NCBI RefSeq assembly: GCF_000718165.1
Contig: NZ_JOEY01000123.1
Span: 1 to 5,908, forward strand
Source: Streptomyces fulvoviolaceus
Lineage (GTDB): Bacteria; Actinomycetota; Actinomycetes; Streptomycetales; Streptomycetaceae
Length of the DNA stretch: 5,908 nucleotides
Direction of reading: 5' to 3'
Numbering within the stretch: the first letter of the stretch is position 1; each line of letters begins with the position of its first letter. The notes below the pieces were generated by a model that did not search any database, had not been told where the DNA came from, and saw only the letters and a program-made list of their open reading frames with translations. Shown in pieces: positions 1-5,039 of this stretch. The position numbers and the translations under genes are program-made.

Positions 1-148
1 CAACGTCGGCCTACTCGATTCCAGTCAATCGATCACTCGGGAAGGTACGCCCTTCGCGTCCAACCTAGAGCCGATCCACAGGTCTTGAGCATTGCCCCTG
101 AGGCACCTGTCGGTACTGAACGTCGTCTGGCTCGGCCGATCTACGGTC

Positions 149-293
149 CTAGCGAGCAACAGACTGGTCAGGGCCATGCTCTCGGCAAAGAACTGCCTCC
201 ACACACGCGAGTGTGTGGAGGCTCTTGGCCTTGATTCCGACGGTCAGCAGTACGAGCCCAATGATGCCCAATGGCCCGTACTTCAACTGGATG
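149..293 (-). pseudogene. Possible truncated small membrane protein next to the IS3 end
   Basis: Reading leftward from the IS3 boundary, one frame encodes KYGPLGIIGLVLLTVGIKAK at about 283-224, a convincing single membrane-spanning segment ending in positive charges, and continues to a TAG stop (complement of 149-151). No start codon lies between the IS end and this segment, so if it was a gene its 5' end was removed or separated by the insertion. The 12-bp inverted repeat at 195-222 lies inside the frame, which is unusual for coding DNA and may mean that true coding ends earlier. I do not recognise a family. Small one-helix membrane proteins are common on actinomycete mobile elements, but that link is inference only. 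Confidence 0.25.
195..222. repeat. Perfect 12-bp hairpin with GCGA loop
   Basis: GCCTCCACACAC at 195-206 is exactly complementary to GTGTGTGGAGGC at 211-222, separated by a GCGA tetraloop of the stable GNRA type. The strength of the stem fits an actinomycete terminator without a T-tract, but no confidently assigned gene ends next to it, so its role is open. Confidence 0.55.
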
Positions 294-925
294 TGAACCG
301 TTCCGGGTTTGATCGAGACTCTAGGTCGTGACTGTGACCTGGGGTTTCGTGGTTTCGCGGTAGTACTTGGTCTCGTATTCGGCAGGTGGGATGTGTCCTA
401 TTTCACCGTGGAGTCGGCGGTGGCAGTACCAGTCGACCCATTCGGCGGTGGCCAGCTCGACCTGGGAAAGCGTCTTCCAGGGTCGGCGGGGCTTGATCAA
501 CTCAGTCTTGAACAGCCCGATCGTCGACTCCATCAGGGCATTGTCGTAGGCATCGCCGACTGATCCGATGGATGCGGCGATGCCTGCCCGGTCGAGGTGC
601 TCGGCGAGCGCGAACGATGTGTACTGCGACCCGGCATCCGAGTGGTGTATCAACTCGCCTTTCTGGTACGGGTGTTGGTCTCGGTCGCGCTGCCACAGGG
701 CCATGTCGAGGGCGTCCAGGACGAGCCGGGTCTCCTTTGAGGTGGCTGCTGACCAGCCGACGATGCGGCGGGAGAAGGTGTCCACGACGAAGGCGATGTA
801 GACGACGCCGGCGAACGTGGTGACGTGGGTGAAGTCGGCGACCCAGCATCGGTTCGGGGCGGGGGCGACAAAGTCGCGGTCCACGAGGTCCGGGGCCCGA
901 CGCAAGGTCGCGGGTATCAGGACTC
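293..925 (-). mobile_element. 3' remnant of an IS3-family insertion sequence
   Basis: The left terminus is inferred at about 292-294, where TGAACCGTTCCGGGTTTGAT begins: it starts with the TG typical of IS3-family ends and precedes the transposase stop by about 27 bases. The element runs leftward and retains the 3' part of orfB. The 5' part of orfB, all of orfA and the other inverted repeat are missing; the sequence stops matching an IS3 transposase near 900-925, just before the gene starting at 1022. With one end absent, target duplications cannot be examined and the element cannot move by itself. The right boundary is approximate. Confidence 0.85.
321..925 (-). pseudogene. IS3-family transposase OrfB, 5'-truncated
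   Basis: This encodes the catalytic integrase core (rve/DDE fold) of an IS3-family transposase. The recognisable protein begins around RRAPDLVDRDFVAPAPNRCW and ends ...QVTVTT before a TAG stop (complement of 321-323). All three catalytic acidic residues are present: D in VADFTHV (codon 834-836), D in HHSDAGSQYTS (636-638) and E in NALMEST (528-530), giving the DD(35)E spacing of the family. The C-terminal WVDWYCHRRLHGEIGHIPPAEYE segment, so common in IS3 enzymes, is split here only by my quoting limit and is complete. About 200 residues remain; the N-terminal HTH region of OrfB and the OrfA partner are missing, so the product should be inactive. The open frame continues to about 1112, but those codons run into the neighbouring gene and have no transposase character. 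Confidence 0.92.
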
Positions 926-1021
926 GGGGAGGCCCTGCGGCGACGGCCCGTCGGGGTTGGCGCTGTTGTGGTCGGGGATGGGGATCGACGGGGCAGGAGA
1001 CGGCCGGCCCGGGGGAGTGAA

Positions 1022-1501
1022 GTGGACATTGTGGCGGTGGTGCTGTCGGTCGCGGCACTGGGCGTGTCGGGTCTTGCGTCCTTGCGGCAACTGCGGCTGA
1101 CGGAGCACGCAAACACGCTGCCCGTCCTGGTGGATCTGTTCCGTGAACATCGCAGTGTGCACCTGGCCCGGGCCCGGCAGGTGGTGCACGAGCAGCTGCC
1201 GGCCTGCAATCTGGCCGCGGGGCTGGAGGGGCTGCCCGAGTCCGAGCGTGACCTGGTGCGTGAACTGGCCTGGTTCTACGACAACCGGGGAGCGCTGGTC
1301 ACGCACGGCGTGGTGGACATCGAGCCCGTCTCCGGTTATCTCGGGGGATCGGTGATCTCGGTGTGGGAACGCCTGGAGCCGCTGGTGCAGGCGGAGCGTG
1401 CCAAGCGAGCGAGGAACGATCTGCCGGATCCGAACCGGTGGCAGGAGTACTTCGAGAACCTGTACCACCTGGTGCGCGAGATGCCGGCAGAGCAAGCATG
1501 A
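1022..1501 (+). CDS. DUF4760-like membrane-anchored protein
   Basis: This is a 159-aa protein with one N-terminal hydrophobic helix (VDIVAVVLSVAALGVSGLAS, residues 1-20) followed by a mostly helical cytoplasmic part. The body contains LVRELAWFYDNRGALVTHG, then SGYLGGSVISVWERLEPL and NRWQEYFENLYHLV, an order of motifs I associate with DUF4760-like actinobacterial proteins; the biochemical role is unknown. The GTG at 1022 is preferred because GGGGGAG at 1011-1017 sits 4 bases upstream and the membrane segment then starts at residue 2. An upstream in-frame ATG at 968 would add an Arg/Gly-rich stretch and has a poorer site. The IS3 remnant ends about 100 bases upstream, so its native promoter may have been replaced. 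It stands alone and faces the leftward XRE/DUF397 operon. Confidence 0.65.
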   Translation: MDIVAVVLSVAALGVSGLASLRQLRLTEHANTLPVLVDLFREHRSVHLARARQVVHEQLPACNLAAGLEGLPESERDLVRELAWFYDNRGALVTHGVVDIEPVSGYLGGSVISVWERLEPLVQAERAKRARNDLPDPNRWQEYFENLYHLVREMPAEQA

Positions 1502-1582
1502 GCGCAAACCCACTTGTGGCGGCTTCCTCGCTCGTGACCAGGTGACACCAAGCCCCGGCTGGACGGGGGAGACTTGGGTTCT

Positions 1583-1708
1583 AGTGGTTGTTGCAACACC
1601 CCAGCTCAAGGGGTGCGATGGACTTCGACGTCCGCAAGATCCGGACGGCTCAGGGGCCCAGGAAGCTCCACGCTGAGCGAGCGGAATACTTCCGGCTTGT
1701 GAATGCGG
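1583..1708 (+). mobile_element. 5' tip of an IS30-like insertion sequence
   Basis: The sequence from about 1583 (GGTTGTTGCAACACCCC...) to 1708 looks like the left terminus and first transposase codons of an IS30-family element. The leader contains a small inverted repeat, CACCCC at 1597-1602 against GGGGTG at 1610-1615, directly ahead of the transposase ATG. The rest of the element is absent: the similarity stops where the long palindrome at 1709 begins. The left boundary is inferred from the distance usual between an IS30 end and its transposase start. Confidence 0.5.
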
Positions 1709-1734
1709 GGTACGGCGAAGGGGACACACCCTGA
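1618..1734 (+). pseudogene. IS30-family transposase, N-terminal fragment
   Basis: The ATG at 1618 opens a 38-codon frame, MDFDVRKIRTAQGPRKLHAE followed by RAEYFRLVNAG. This resembles the start of Streptomyces IS30-like transposases, in which a similar stretch precedes the helix-turn-helix (in the intact family the text continues roughly as FSNTEACRIVGI). Here, after NAG, the reading enters the palindrome at 1709 and ends YGEGDTP-TGA, so the HTH and the whole DDE catalytic domain are missing. The assignment rests on recall of the family's N-terminal pattern, over about 31 residues. The fragment should have no function. Confidence 0.6.
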
Positions 1735-1757
1735 GGGTGTGTCCCCTTCGCCGTACC
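1709..1757. terminator. Long perfect inverted repeat, likely (bidirectional) terminator
   Basis: Bases 1709-1732 are perfectly complementary to 1734-1757 (24-bp arms around a single central G, in practice a short TGA or CTGAG loop). The arms read GGTACGGCGAAGGGGACA... and the mirror. The stem ends 14 bases beyond the stop codon of the leftward DUF397 gene (1772), exactly where a terminator of the XRE/DUF397 operon is expected, and it also lies downstream of the rightward gene ending at 1501. There is no T-tract on either side, as is common for actinomycete terminators. Confidence 0.75.
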
Positions 1758-1771
1758 GTGCGTTGTGTGGG

Positions 1772-1990
1772 TCAGTGGGCTCGATCTGTCATGACCCTTA
1801 TGAAGGTCATCCACGGTGCACGGCCGAACGCGCATACCGGTCCGTCCTGGGTCTTGGAGTCACGTACCCACATCGCCCGGACTGACTCTGTGCCCATGCG
1901 AGCCGCTTCGACGCACTGTCCCCCCTGGTCGTTGCTGTAGCTGGAGGTAAACCAGCGAGGGTTGCCCAGGGCGTCGTCCCGGTTGGTCAT
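1772..1990 (-). CDS. DUF397 domain protein
   Basis: This 72-aa protein is nearly all one DUF397 domain. Visible hallmarks are WFTSSYSNDQGGQCVEAA (residues 13-30), VRDSKTQDGP (42-51) and the closing FGRAPWMTFI (55-64); its length is typical of the family. DUF397 proteins in Streptomyces are small partners encoded beside XRE/DUF5753 regulators and are thought to modulate them, in a manner sometimes compared with toxin-antitoxin pairs; no enzymatic activity is known. It starts at an ATG (complement of 1988-1990), 5 bases after the stop of the XRE gene, with GGAG (complement of 2002-2005) inside the 3' end of that gene. The two are almost certainly cotranscribed. The hairpin at 1709-1757 follows directly. 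Confidence 0.94.
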   Translation of the reverse strand: MTNRDDALGNPRWFTSSYSNDQGGQCVEAARMGTESVRAMWVRDSKTQDGPVCAFGRAPWMTFIRVMTDRAH

Positions 1991-1995
1991 GAGAA

Positions 1996-2880
1996 TCAGA
2001 ACTCCTCAATTGCCTTTTTGATCATGCTCAAGGACTCTGGATGCCCCGGAGCGAACGCTTGCAGGTCCGTGAACGCCTCCTCGTACCGGTCGACATCTGC
2101 CTGCTTGCGGACGACCCATGCGTCCGAAAGGTTCTCCAGGTAGACGATCGGGGGGAAGGGGTCCCGCTCCCTGAATTGCAAGATCGTGAACGACCCGTTC
2201 ATGCCCGGATGCTCGCCGGACTCGAACGGGACGACCTGCACGCGGACGTTGGGCAGGGACGATGCCAGCTCCGCGATGTGCTCAAGCTGTGTGCGCATCA
2301 CCTCGACACTGCCGACACGGCGTCGAAGTACGGCCTCATTGATGATGGCGGTGAGCCGCAGCGGCGCAGCCTCCCGGTGCAGGGCTTCCTGCCGCGTCAT
2401 GCGGACCGCGACGATCCGGTCGATTTCATCCTGGCTCCGCCCCTCGTACGCCCTGCGGTGCAAAGCGCGCACGTAGGGCTCAGTCTGCAGCAGGCCGGGG
2501 ACGTACTCGGACTCGTAGTTGTGGATCGCGGACGCCGTGGCCTCCTGGCCCAGGTAGGCCCGGAAGCCGGGTGTGATCGCGGGACGGTACTCCCGTACCT
2601 CCCACCAGTCTTTCTTCTTCTTGGTGACGACGGCGTACCCGATCAGCGTCTCTTGGAGTTCCGCAGGCGCCTTGTAGATCGCGCAGAGTGCCATCACGTC
2701 AGCCGGCTCGACGACCCCGTTTTCGCCGGCCTCTAGGCGGTTGAGCTTCGACGGGCTCACGGTAAGCCGCTTGGCTACCTCGGCCGCAGTCAGCCCCGAC
2801 GCGATCCGCAGATTTCGGAGCTCGACGGCAAGCTGAAGGCGGCACAGGGCCGGTGCAGCTGACCCCGCGTCCTCAAGCAT
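1996..2880 (-). CDS. XRE-family regulator with DUF5753 domain (WhiJ-like)
   Basis: A 294-aa DNA-binding regulator. Residues about 14-70 form the XRE helix-turn-helix (LRNLRIASGLTAAEVAKRLT, then VSPSKLNRLEAGENG). Residues about 95-275 form the DUF5753 ligand or partner domain, with YESEYVPGLLQTEPYVRAL (122-140), TAIINEAVLRRRVG (177-190), NVRVQVVPF (211-219), GMNGSFTIL (226-234) and IVYLEN (245-250). Size and order match the family. The ATG at 2880 is chosen because AAGGGA (complement of 2889-2894) lies 8 bases upstream; an in-frame ATG at 2940 has no good ribosome site. A kin of WhiJ of S. coelicolor by architecture, it probably represses its own divergent control region and works with the downstream DUF397 protein. 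A candidate leader ORF overlaps its start. Confidence 0.94.
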   Translation of the reverse strand: MLEDAGSAAPALCRLQLAVELRNLRIASGLTAAEVAKRLTVSPSKLNRLEAGENGVVEPADVMALCAIYKAPAELQETLIGYAVVTKKKKDWWEVREYRPAITPGFRAYLGQEATASAIHNYESEYVPGLLQTEPYVRALHRRAYEGRSQDEIDRIVAVRMTRQEALHREAAPLRLTAIINEAVLRRRVGSVEVMRTQLEHIAELASSLPNVRVQVVPFESGEHPGMNGSFTILQFRERDPFPPIVYLENLSDAWVVRKQADVDRYEEAFTDLQAFAPGHPESLSMIKKAIEEF

Positions 2881-2986
2881 CTGATCGTCCCTTCTGCCTG
2901 CCACAGGTCCAGTGTGTCGGTGCTGCTTCTGCAAGGGCAAGGAATCTTCTGCCGCTCTGCGGAAAATTCTGCCAGCTCGTGAGCAT
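2873..2986 (-). CDS. Candidate leader ORF overlapping the XRE gene start
   Basis: An ATG (complement of 2984-2986) follows a full AAGGAGG Shine-Dalgarno (complement of 2995-3001) by 8 bases, the best ribosome site on this strand. The frame is 37 codons, beginning MLTSWQNFPQSGRRFLALAE and ending ...GRSDA, with its TGA (complement of 2873-2875) just inside the XRE gene, so its stop and the XRE ATG at 2880 overlap in the pattern ATGctTGA. That layout suits translational coupling. Codon use is unlike a Streptomyces gene (tandem AGA-AGA, TTT, CTT, GCA, TCA), so the peptide itself may not matter; the act of translating it might. I recognise no family. It could alternatively be a fortuitous frame behind an orphan Shine-Dalgarno. 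Confidence 0.45.
   Translation of the reverse strand: MLTSWQNFPQSGRRFLALAEAAPTHWTCGRQKGRSDA
2921..2980. promoter_or_regulatory. Phased TTCTGC repeats, putative operator array
   Basis: TTCTGC occurs at 2927-2932, 2947-2952 and 2967-2972, spaced exactly 20 bp, about two helical turns. The second and third copies extend to GGAAnnTTCTGCC (2941-2953 and 2961-2973). Another copy lies at 2892-2897, and a variant CTCTGC at 2955-2960. The 20-bp period is not a multiple of three, so it is not explained by the overlapping leader ORF. Such an array just upstream of the XRE start is a natural autoregulatory binding site. No protein is shown to bind it. Confidence 0.45.
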
Positions 2987-2994
2987 CCGTCAGA

Positions 2995-3001
2995 CCTCCT
3001 T
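2995..3001 (-). promoter_or_regulatory. Full-consensus Shine-Dalgarno AAGGAGG upstream of the leader ORF
   Basis: The complement of 2995-3001 reads AAGGAGG, a complete match to the 16S rRNA tail, 8 bases before the ATG at 2986. It is more than 100 bases from the XRE start and out of frame with it, so it implies either a leader ORF or a ribosome standby site. Confidence 0.55.
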
Positions 3002-3033
3002 CGGTGTACGCCAGTTCTGAACGAGACTTCTTA

Positions 3034-3047
3034 AGCAGAATTCTGCT
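3034..3047. promoter_or_regulatory. 14-bp palindrome built from the same TTCTGC half-sites
   Basis: AGCAGAATTCTGCT is a perfect palindrome whose halves are GCAGAA and TTCTGC, the unit of the array at 2921-2980. It lies between the divergent operons, upstream of both the leader/XRE start at 2986 and the rightward gene at 3178. Weaker relatives follow (ATCTGC at 3070-3075, TTCTGA at 3081-3086). A dimeric HTH regulator could use it as operator; on the plus strand its right half is 17 bases from TAGGAG at 3064-3069, a loosely promoter-like pair. Confidence 0.4.
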
Positions 3048-3177
3048 AGATCTGTTCTCACGGTAGGAGATCTGCTGGCATTCTGAGGTGGGTCACACAC
3101 AGCGCGCTCGCCCCGCAACTCCAAGTGATCTTGTGAGGGGTGTCGGCCGAGACGTACCGACCGGGAAGGGAACCCGG

Positions 3178-3435
3178 ATGCCCCGCGAAGCGGCAGAACA
3201 CGATGCACCGAGCACAGCGGGTGACGCGAACCGCGTTCCACAGAGACGACGGTTCGAGATCCCCGTGAGCACTTCCGTCTTACGCAAGCTCCAGGGCCCG
3301 TTGTGCGTGGAATGCGGCGCTCCTGGAGGTCGACTCTTCCCCGCAGGACGGGCGTGCACGGTCGGCCCGGAAGGTAAGGCCCCGCTGTGGTGGGACGTGC
3401 GGGCTCATGCCCACTGCCCGAAGAAGACGCCGTGA
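3178..3435 (+). CDS. Small putative zinc-binding protein
   Basis: An 85-aa protein of unknown function. Its first 30 residues are polar and probably flexible, followed by a short helix (STSVLRKLQG) and a candidate metal site: C43-x2-C46 in LCVECGAPG, and H77-x2-C80 in AHAHC, with C60 as another possible ligand. The pattern suits a zinc ribbon, an inference from cysteine spacing. The ATG at 3178 is preferred because GGAAGGG at 3164-3170 is 7 bases upstream; an in-frame GTG at 3088 lacks a good site. It opens the rightward operon: its TGA overlaps the GTG of the next gene (GTGA at 3432-3435), which implies coupled translation. The divergent control region at 2880-3100 probably governs it. Confidence 0.65.
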   Translation: MPREAAEHDAPSTAGDANRVPQRRRFEIPVSTSVLRKLQGPLCVECGAPGGRLFPAGRACTVGPEGKAPLWWDVRAHAHCPKKTP

Positions 3436-3953
3436 CTTCCGGCGGTGCCCTGACGGGCTGGGAGGGCCGGGTGGAGCCTTGGCAGCCGGGCGCAGAGCCC
3501 AGGCCGGGCTTGCTCCGGGCGTGGCGGGCGGGCCGGGCCCCGTTTGTGCGGGTGCGGGGCGTTGAAGTTCTGCGGATCAGCGATGCGCTCTCCGCTGACG
3601 TCATCGCCGTGCTGCGTGAGCGGGGCATCCCGCGCGGTCCGGTCCTCGTCAATATTCCTCGCGGGTGCGTCGAGGTGTTGGTGCCGCTCGGGTCGGCTGC
3701 GGCCTGGATGACGCGGCCGCACGCGAAGTGTGTTGAGAGCGCCCTGATGAGGTGCCCGGCTCTCGATGTGACGCATGCCAGTGGCCTTTGGGTGGCGGGC
3801 CGCACCTGGGAGACGCCTCCCGGCGCCAGTCCCGTGACCACCAGTGTCGACGCGCTTGCCGAGGCCTTGTTTGTTGCTGTGGCCCGTCATGCCGCGCGGC
3901 ATGACGGGCCCGGTGGCAAGCCCGGCCCCATCAAGGAGGTGCGGTACCGGTGA
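3432..3953 (+). CDS. Hypothetical protein resembling short primase/polymerase-like proteins
   Basis: A 173-aa protein starting at GTG 3432 inside the stop of the previous gene. Its central pattern, with LRISDALSADVIAVLRERGI (47-66), GPVLVNIPRGCVEVLVPLG (69-87), then DVTHASGLWVAGRTWETPPG (112-131) and a final helix DALAEALFVAV, recalls the short actinomycete proteins often labelled bifunctional DNA primase/polymerase, which pair a helix, a strand-rich core and a GGY-like loop before a PP turn. Catalytic acidic residues of a real primase are not evident, so activity is doubtful and the family call is tentative. The end of the gene contains a 30-bp palindrome (3881-3910) and the Shine-Dalgarno AAGGAGG (3933-3939) of the next gene, which it overlaps by 4 bases. 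Confidence 0.6.
   Translation: MTSGGALTGWEGRVEPWQPGAEPRPGLLRAWRAGRAPFVRVRGVEVLRISDALSADVIAVLRERGIPRGPVLVNIPRGCVEVLVPLGSAAAWMTRPHAKCVESALMRCPALDVTHASGLWVAGRTWETPPGASPVTTSVDALAEALFVAVARHAARHDGPGGKPGPIKEVRYR
3881..3910. repeat. 30-bp perfect palindrome near the end of a gene
   Basis: Bases 3881-3895 are exactly complementary to 3896-3910 with no spacer (the left half reads GGCCCGTCATGCCGC). It encodes the ARHAARHDG segment of the upstream protein and lies 23 bases before the Shine-Dalgarno of the ATP-binding protein gene. In RNA it could form a strong hairpin that tunes expression of the downstream genes; as DNA it could be a protein site. Confidence 0.6.
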
Positions 3954-4522
3954 CCATTTATCGCACTCCTGGCGGCCACGAGGTCCCTGCGGCTGCTGCG
4001 GTCGTCTGGCGAGAGCTGCGGCCCGTGCCGCCGCACGGCCTGGCCTCATCGCCCCGCAACCAGCAGCTGAGCCCTGTGGTCTCCCCGCAGCGCCTGCGCG
4101 AGGAGTGGCAGCTGCCGGGCCGGTCCGAGCACACGCCCGCCGAGGCGCGGGCCTGTGTGGCCGGCACTCTGCGCCGGTGGCGGGTCTCGCGCCGTCTGGT
4201 GGATGACCTGACGCTGATCGTGTCGGAGCTTGCCACCAACGCCGTTCTGTACGCCCCCGGCGACACGCTGAGCGTCGCCGTGCTGCTCACAGCCCGCGAG
4301 GCCGCTGTGGTTGTGGTCGATAACGGCCCCCACACCGGCGTGCGGCCCCGCGAGGCAGGTGACGACGACGAACATGGCCGAGGCCTGTTCCTCGTTGAGG
4401 CCCTGGCCAGCCGCTACGAGGTCCGGCCCGCCGGAGCTGGTACGGCCGTATGGGCCTGTATCCAGCTCCCCTCACCCTCTACACCTCCCGAGGACCTCAC
4501 TGATGCACGCAGCCACCCGTGA
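3950..4522 (+). CDS. RsbW-like ATP-binding protein (HATPase_c_2)
   Basis: A 190-aa protein with a GHKL ATPase domain of the anti-sigma-factor/serine-kinase type from about residue 55 to 172. The N-box helix is DLTLIVSELATNAVLYA (86-102) with E93 and N97 for Mg-ATP; the G1 box is VDNGP (123-127), followed by an acidic lid (EAGDDDEHGRGLFLVEAL) whose GRGL (143-146) is the G2 box, and GAGTAVWACIQL closes the fold. All key residues are present, so ATP binding is expected. Residues 1-50 are a Pro-rich extension of no known domain. The GTG at 3950 has AAGGAGG at 3933-3939 ten bases upstream and overlaps the previous stop. RsbW-like proteins accompany WhiJ/DUF397 pairs in Streptomyces; the target here (sigma factor, anti-sigma factor or other) is unknown. 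Confidence 0.92.
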   Translation: MTIYRTPGGHEVPAAAAVVWRELRPVPPHGLASSPRNQQLSPVVSPQRLREEWQLPGRSEHTPAEARACVAGTLRRWRVSRRLVDDLTLIVSELATNAVLYAPGDTLSVAVLLTAREAAVVVVDNGPHTGVRPREAGDDDEHGRGLFLVEALASRYEVRPAGAGTAVWACIQLPSPSTPPEDLTDARSHP

Positions 4523-4928
4523 CGGTGAGACGCTGACGCTTGCCGCCGTCCCGCATGATCCGGCTCCGGCCGAGGTGATGCGGTGGACCTGGCCTCTCAT
4601 GGGCCGTGCCCGCCTGGATGAGTACGTCATCACCACCGTGGCCGACGCCTGCCGGGCATGGGGCCGCAGTGAGGAGATGGCTACTCTCCTCGGCCATGTC
4701 GCAGCCGAGCTGGTCGGCCTCGTGGCGGCAGGCCCGTACGTCATCGTCACGGCTGCCCTCTCCACCACCGGCGCCACGCGTAGCGCGATTTCCGTGGCCG
4801 ACCCGACCGACGTCGAGGACGTCCCGGTCAGTCATGTGGAGGCCCCCGCCTCGTGGGGGTGTCACGGTTCGGTGGGCTCCGAGGTCGTGTATCTCGTCAT
4901 CGACTGGGCGCGCAGGCCCGCCTCCTAG
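4503..4928 (+). CDS. Hypothetical protein, possible degenerate RsbW-like paralogue
   Basis: A 141-aa protein starting at ATG 4503 with GAGGA (4490-4494) 8 bases upstream, overlapping the ATP-binding gene by 20 bases. By eye its order of elements parallels that neighbour: HVAAELVGLVAAG (65-77) with VSELATNAVLYA, IVTAALSTTGATRSAISVAD (81-100) with SVAVLLTAREAAVVVVDNGP, and SVGSEVVYLVID (123-134) with GAGTAVWACIQL. The glutamate of the N box is kept (E69), but its asparagine is replaced by G, the DNGP motif has become ADPTD, and the lid with the GRGL box is missing. If the alignment is right, this is a GHKL fold that no longer binds ATP normally and could be a regulatory or dimer partner of the preceding protein. 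A database search would say Hypothetical. Confidence 0.7.
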   Translation: MHAATRDGETLTLAAVPHDPAPAEVMRWTWPLMGRARLDEYVITTVADACRAWGRSEEMATLLGHVAAELVGLVAAGPYVIVTAALSTTGATRSAISVADPTDVEDVPVSHVEAPASWGCHGSVGSEVVYLVIDWARRPAS

Positions 4929-4966
4929 ACCCGCAGGTTCGTACGCCCCCGTTGCGGACTTGCGGT

Positions 4967-5008
4967 GTGCCCCCGCCCGGATTCCTCTCTCCTCCCGGGC
5001 GGGGGCAC
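4967..5008 (+). terminator. Terminator-like hairpin after the rightward operon
   Basis: GTGCCCCCGCCCGG at 4967-4980 pairs perfectly with CCGGGCGGGGGCAC at 4995-5008 across a 14-base pyrimidine-rich loop. It lies 39 bases after the stop at 4928 and 32 bases before the next start, where it would end or attenuate the operon from 3178. No T-tract follows. Confidence 0.65.
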
Positions 5009-5039
5009 TGCTCACTCGCCCACCCCCGATAGAGAGCGC

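Larger units (their letters stand above)
1..293. other. Left flank with no confident gene
   Basis: This stretch is visibly less GC-rich than the genes further right and shows no reading frame with the usual Streptomyces third-position bias. One plus-strand frame is open from base 2 to a TGA at 86-88 (it would end ...EPIHRS) and could be the tail of a gene that begins outside the window, but 28 codons cannot establish this. A second plus-strand frame is open from base 1 to a TGA at 229-231 with no start visible. The supportable items are the hairpin at 195-222 and the hydrophobic minus-strand remnant at 149-293, listed separately. Confidence 0.5.

Noticed and set aside
1498..1545. A 15-codon frame starting in an ATGA overlap with the stop of the gene at 1022-1501
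   Set aside because: It is very short, without a separate ribosome site, and followed by an IS remnant; the overlap is most likely chance.
917..1729. A 270-codon minus-strand open frame spanning the DUF4760-like gene and the IS30 fragment
   Set aside because: It crosses several unrelated elements and has no recognisable domain; the plus-strand frame has a membrane segment and a good ribosome site.
2041..2736. A 231-codon plus-strand open frame
   Set aside because: It is antisense to the XRE/DUF5753 gene, which is unambiguous.
2881..2940. An upstream ATG at 2940 for the XRE gene
   Set aside because: It adds 20 polar residues before the domain and lacks a ribosome site, whereas AAGGGA is correctly spaced before the ATG at 2880.
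3405..4049. A 214-codon minus-strand open frame
   Set aside because: It lies opposite the overlapping rightward operon, whose starts, Shine-Dalgarno sites and GTGA overlaps are consistent. Its translation is low-complexity Arg/Pro/Gly.
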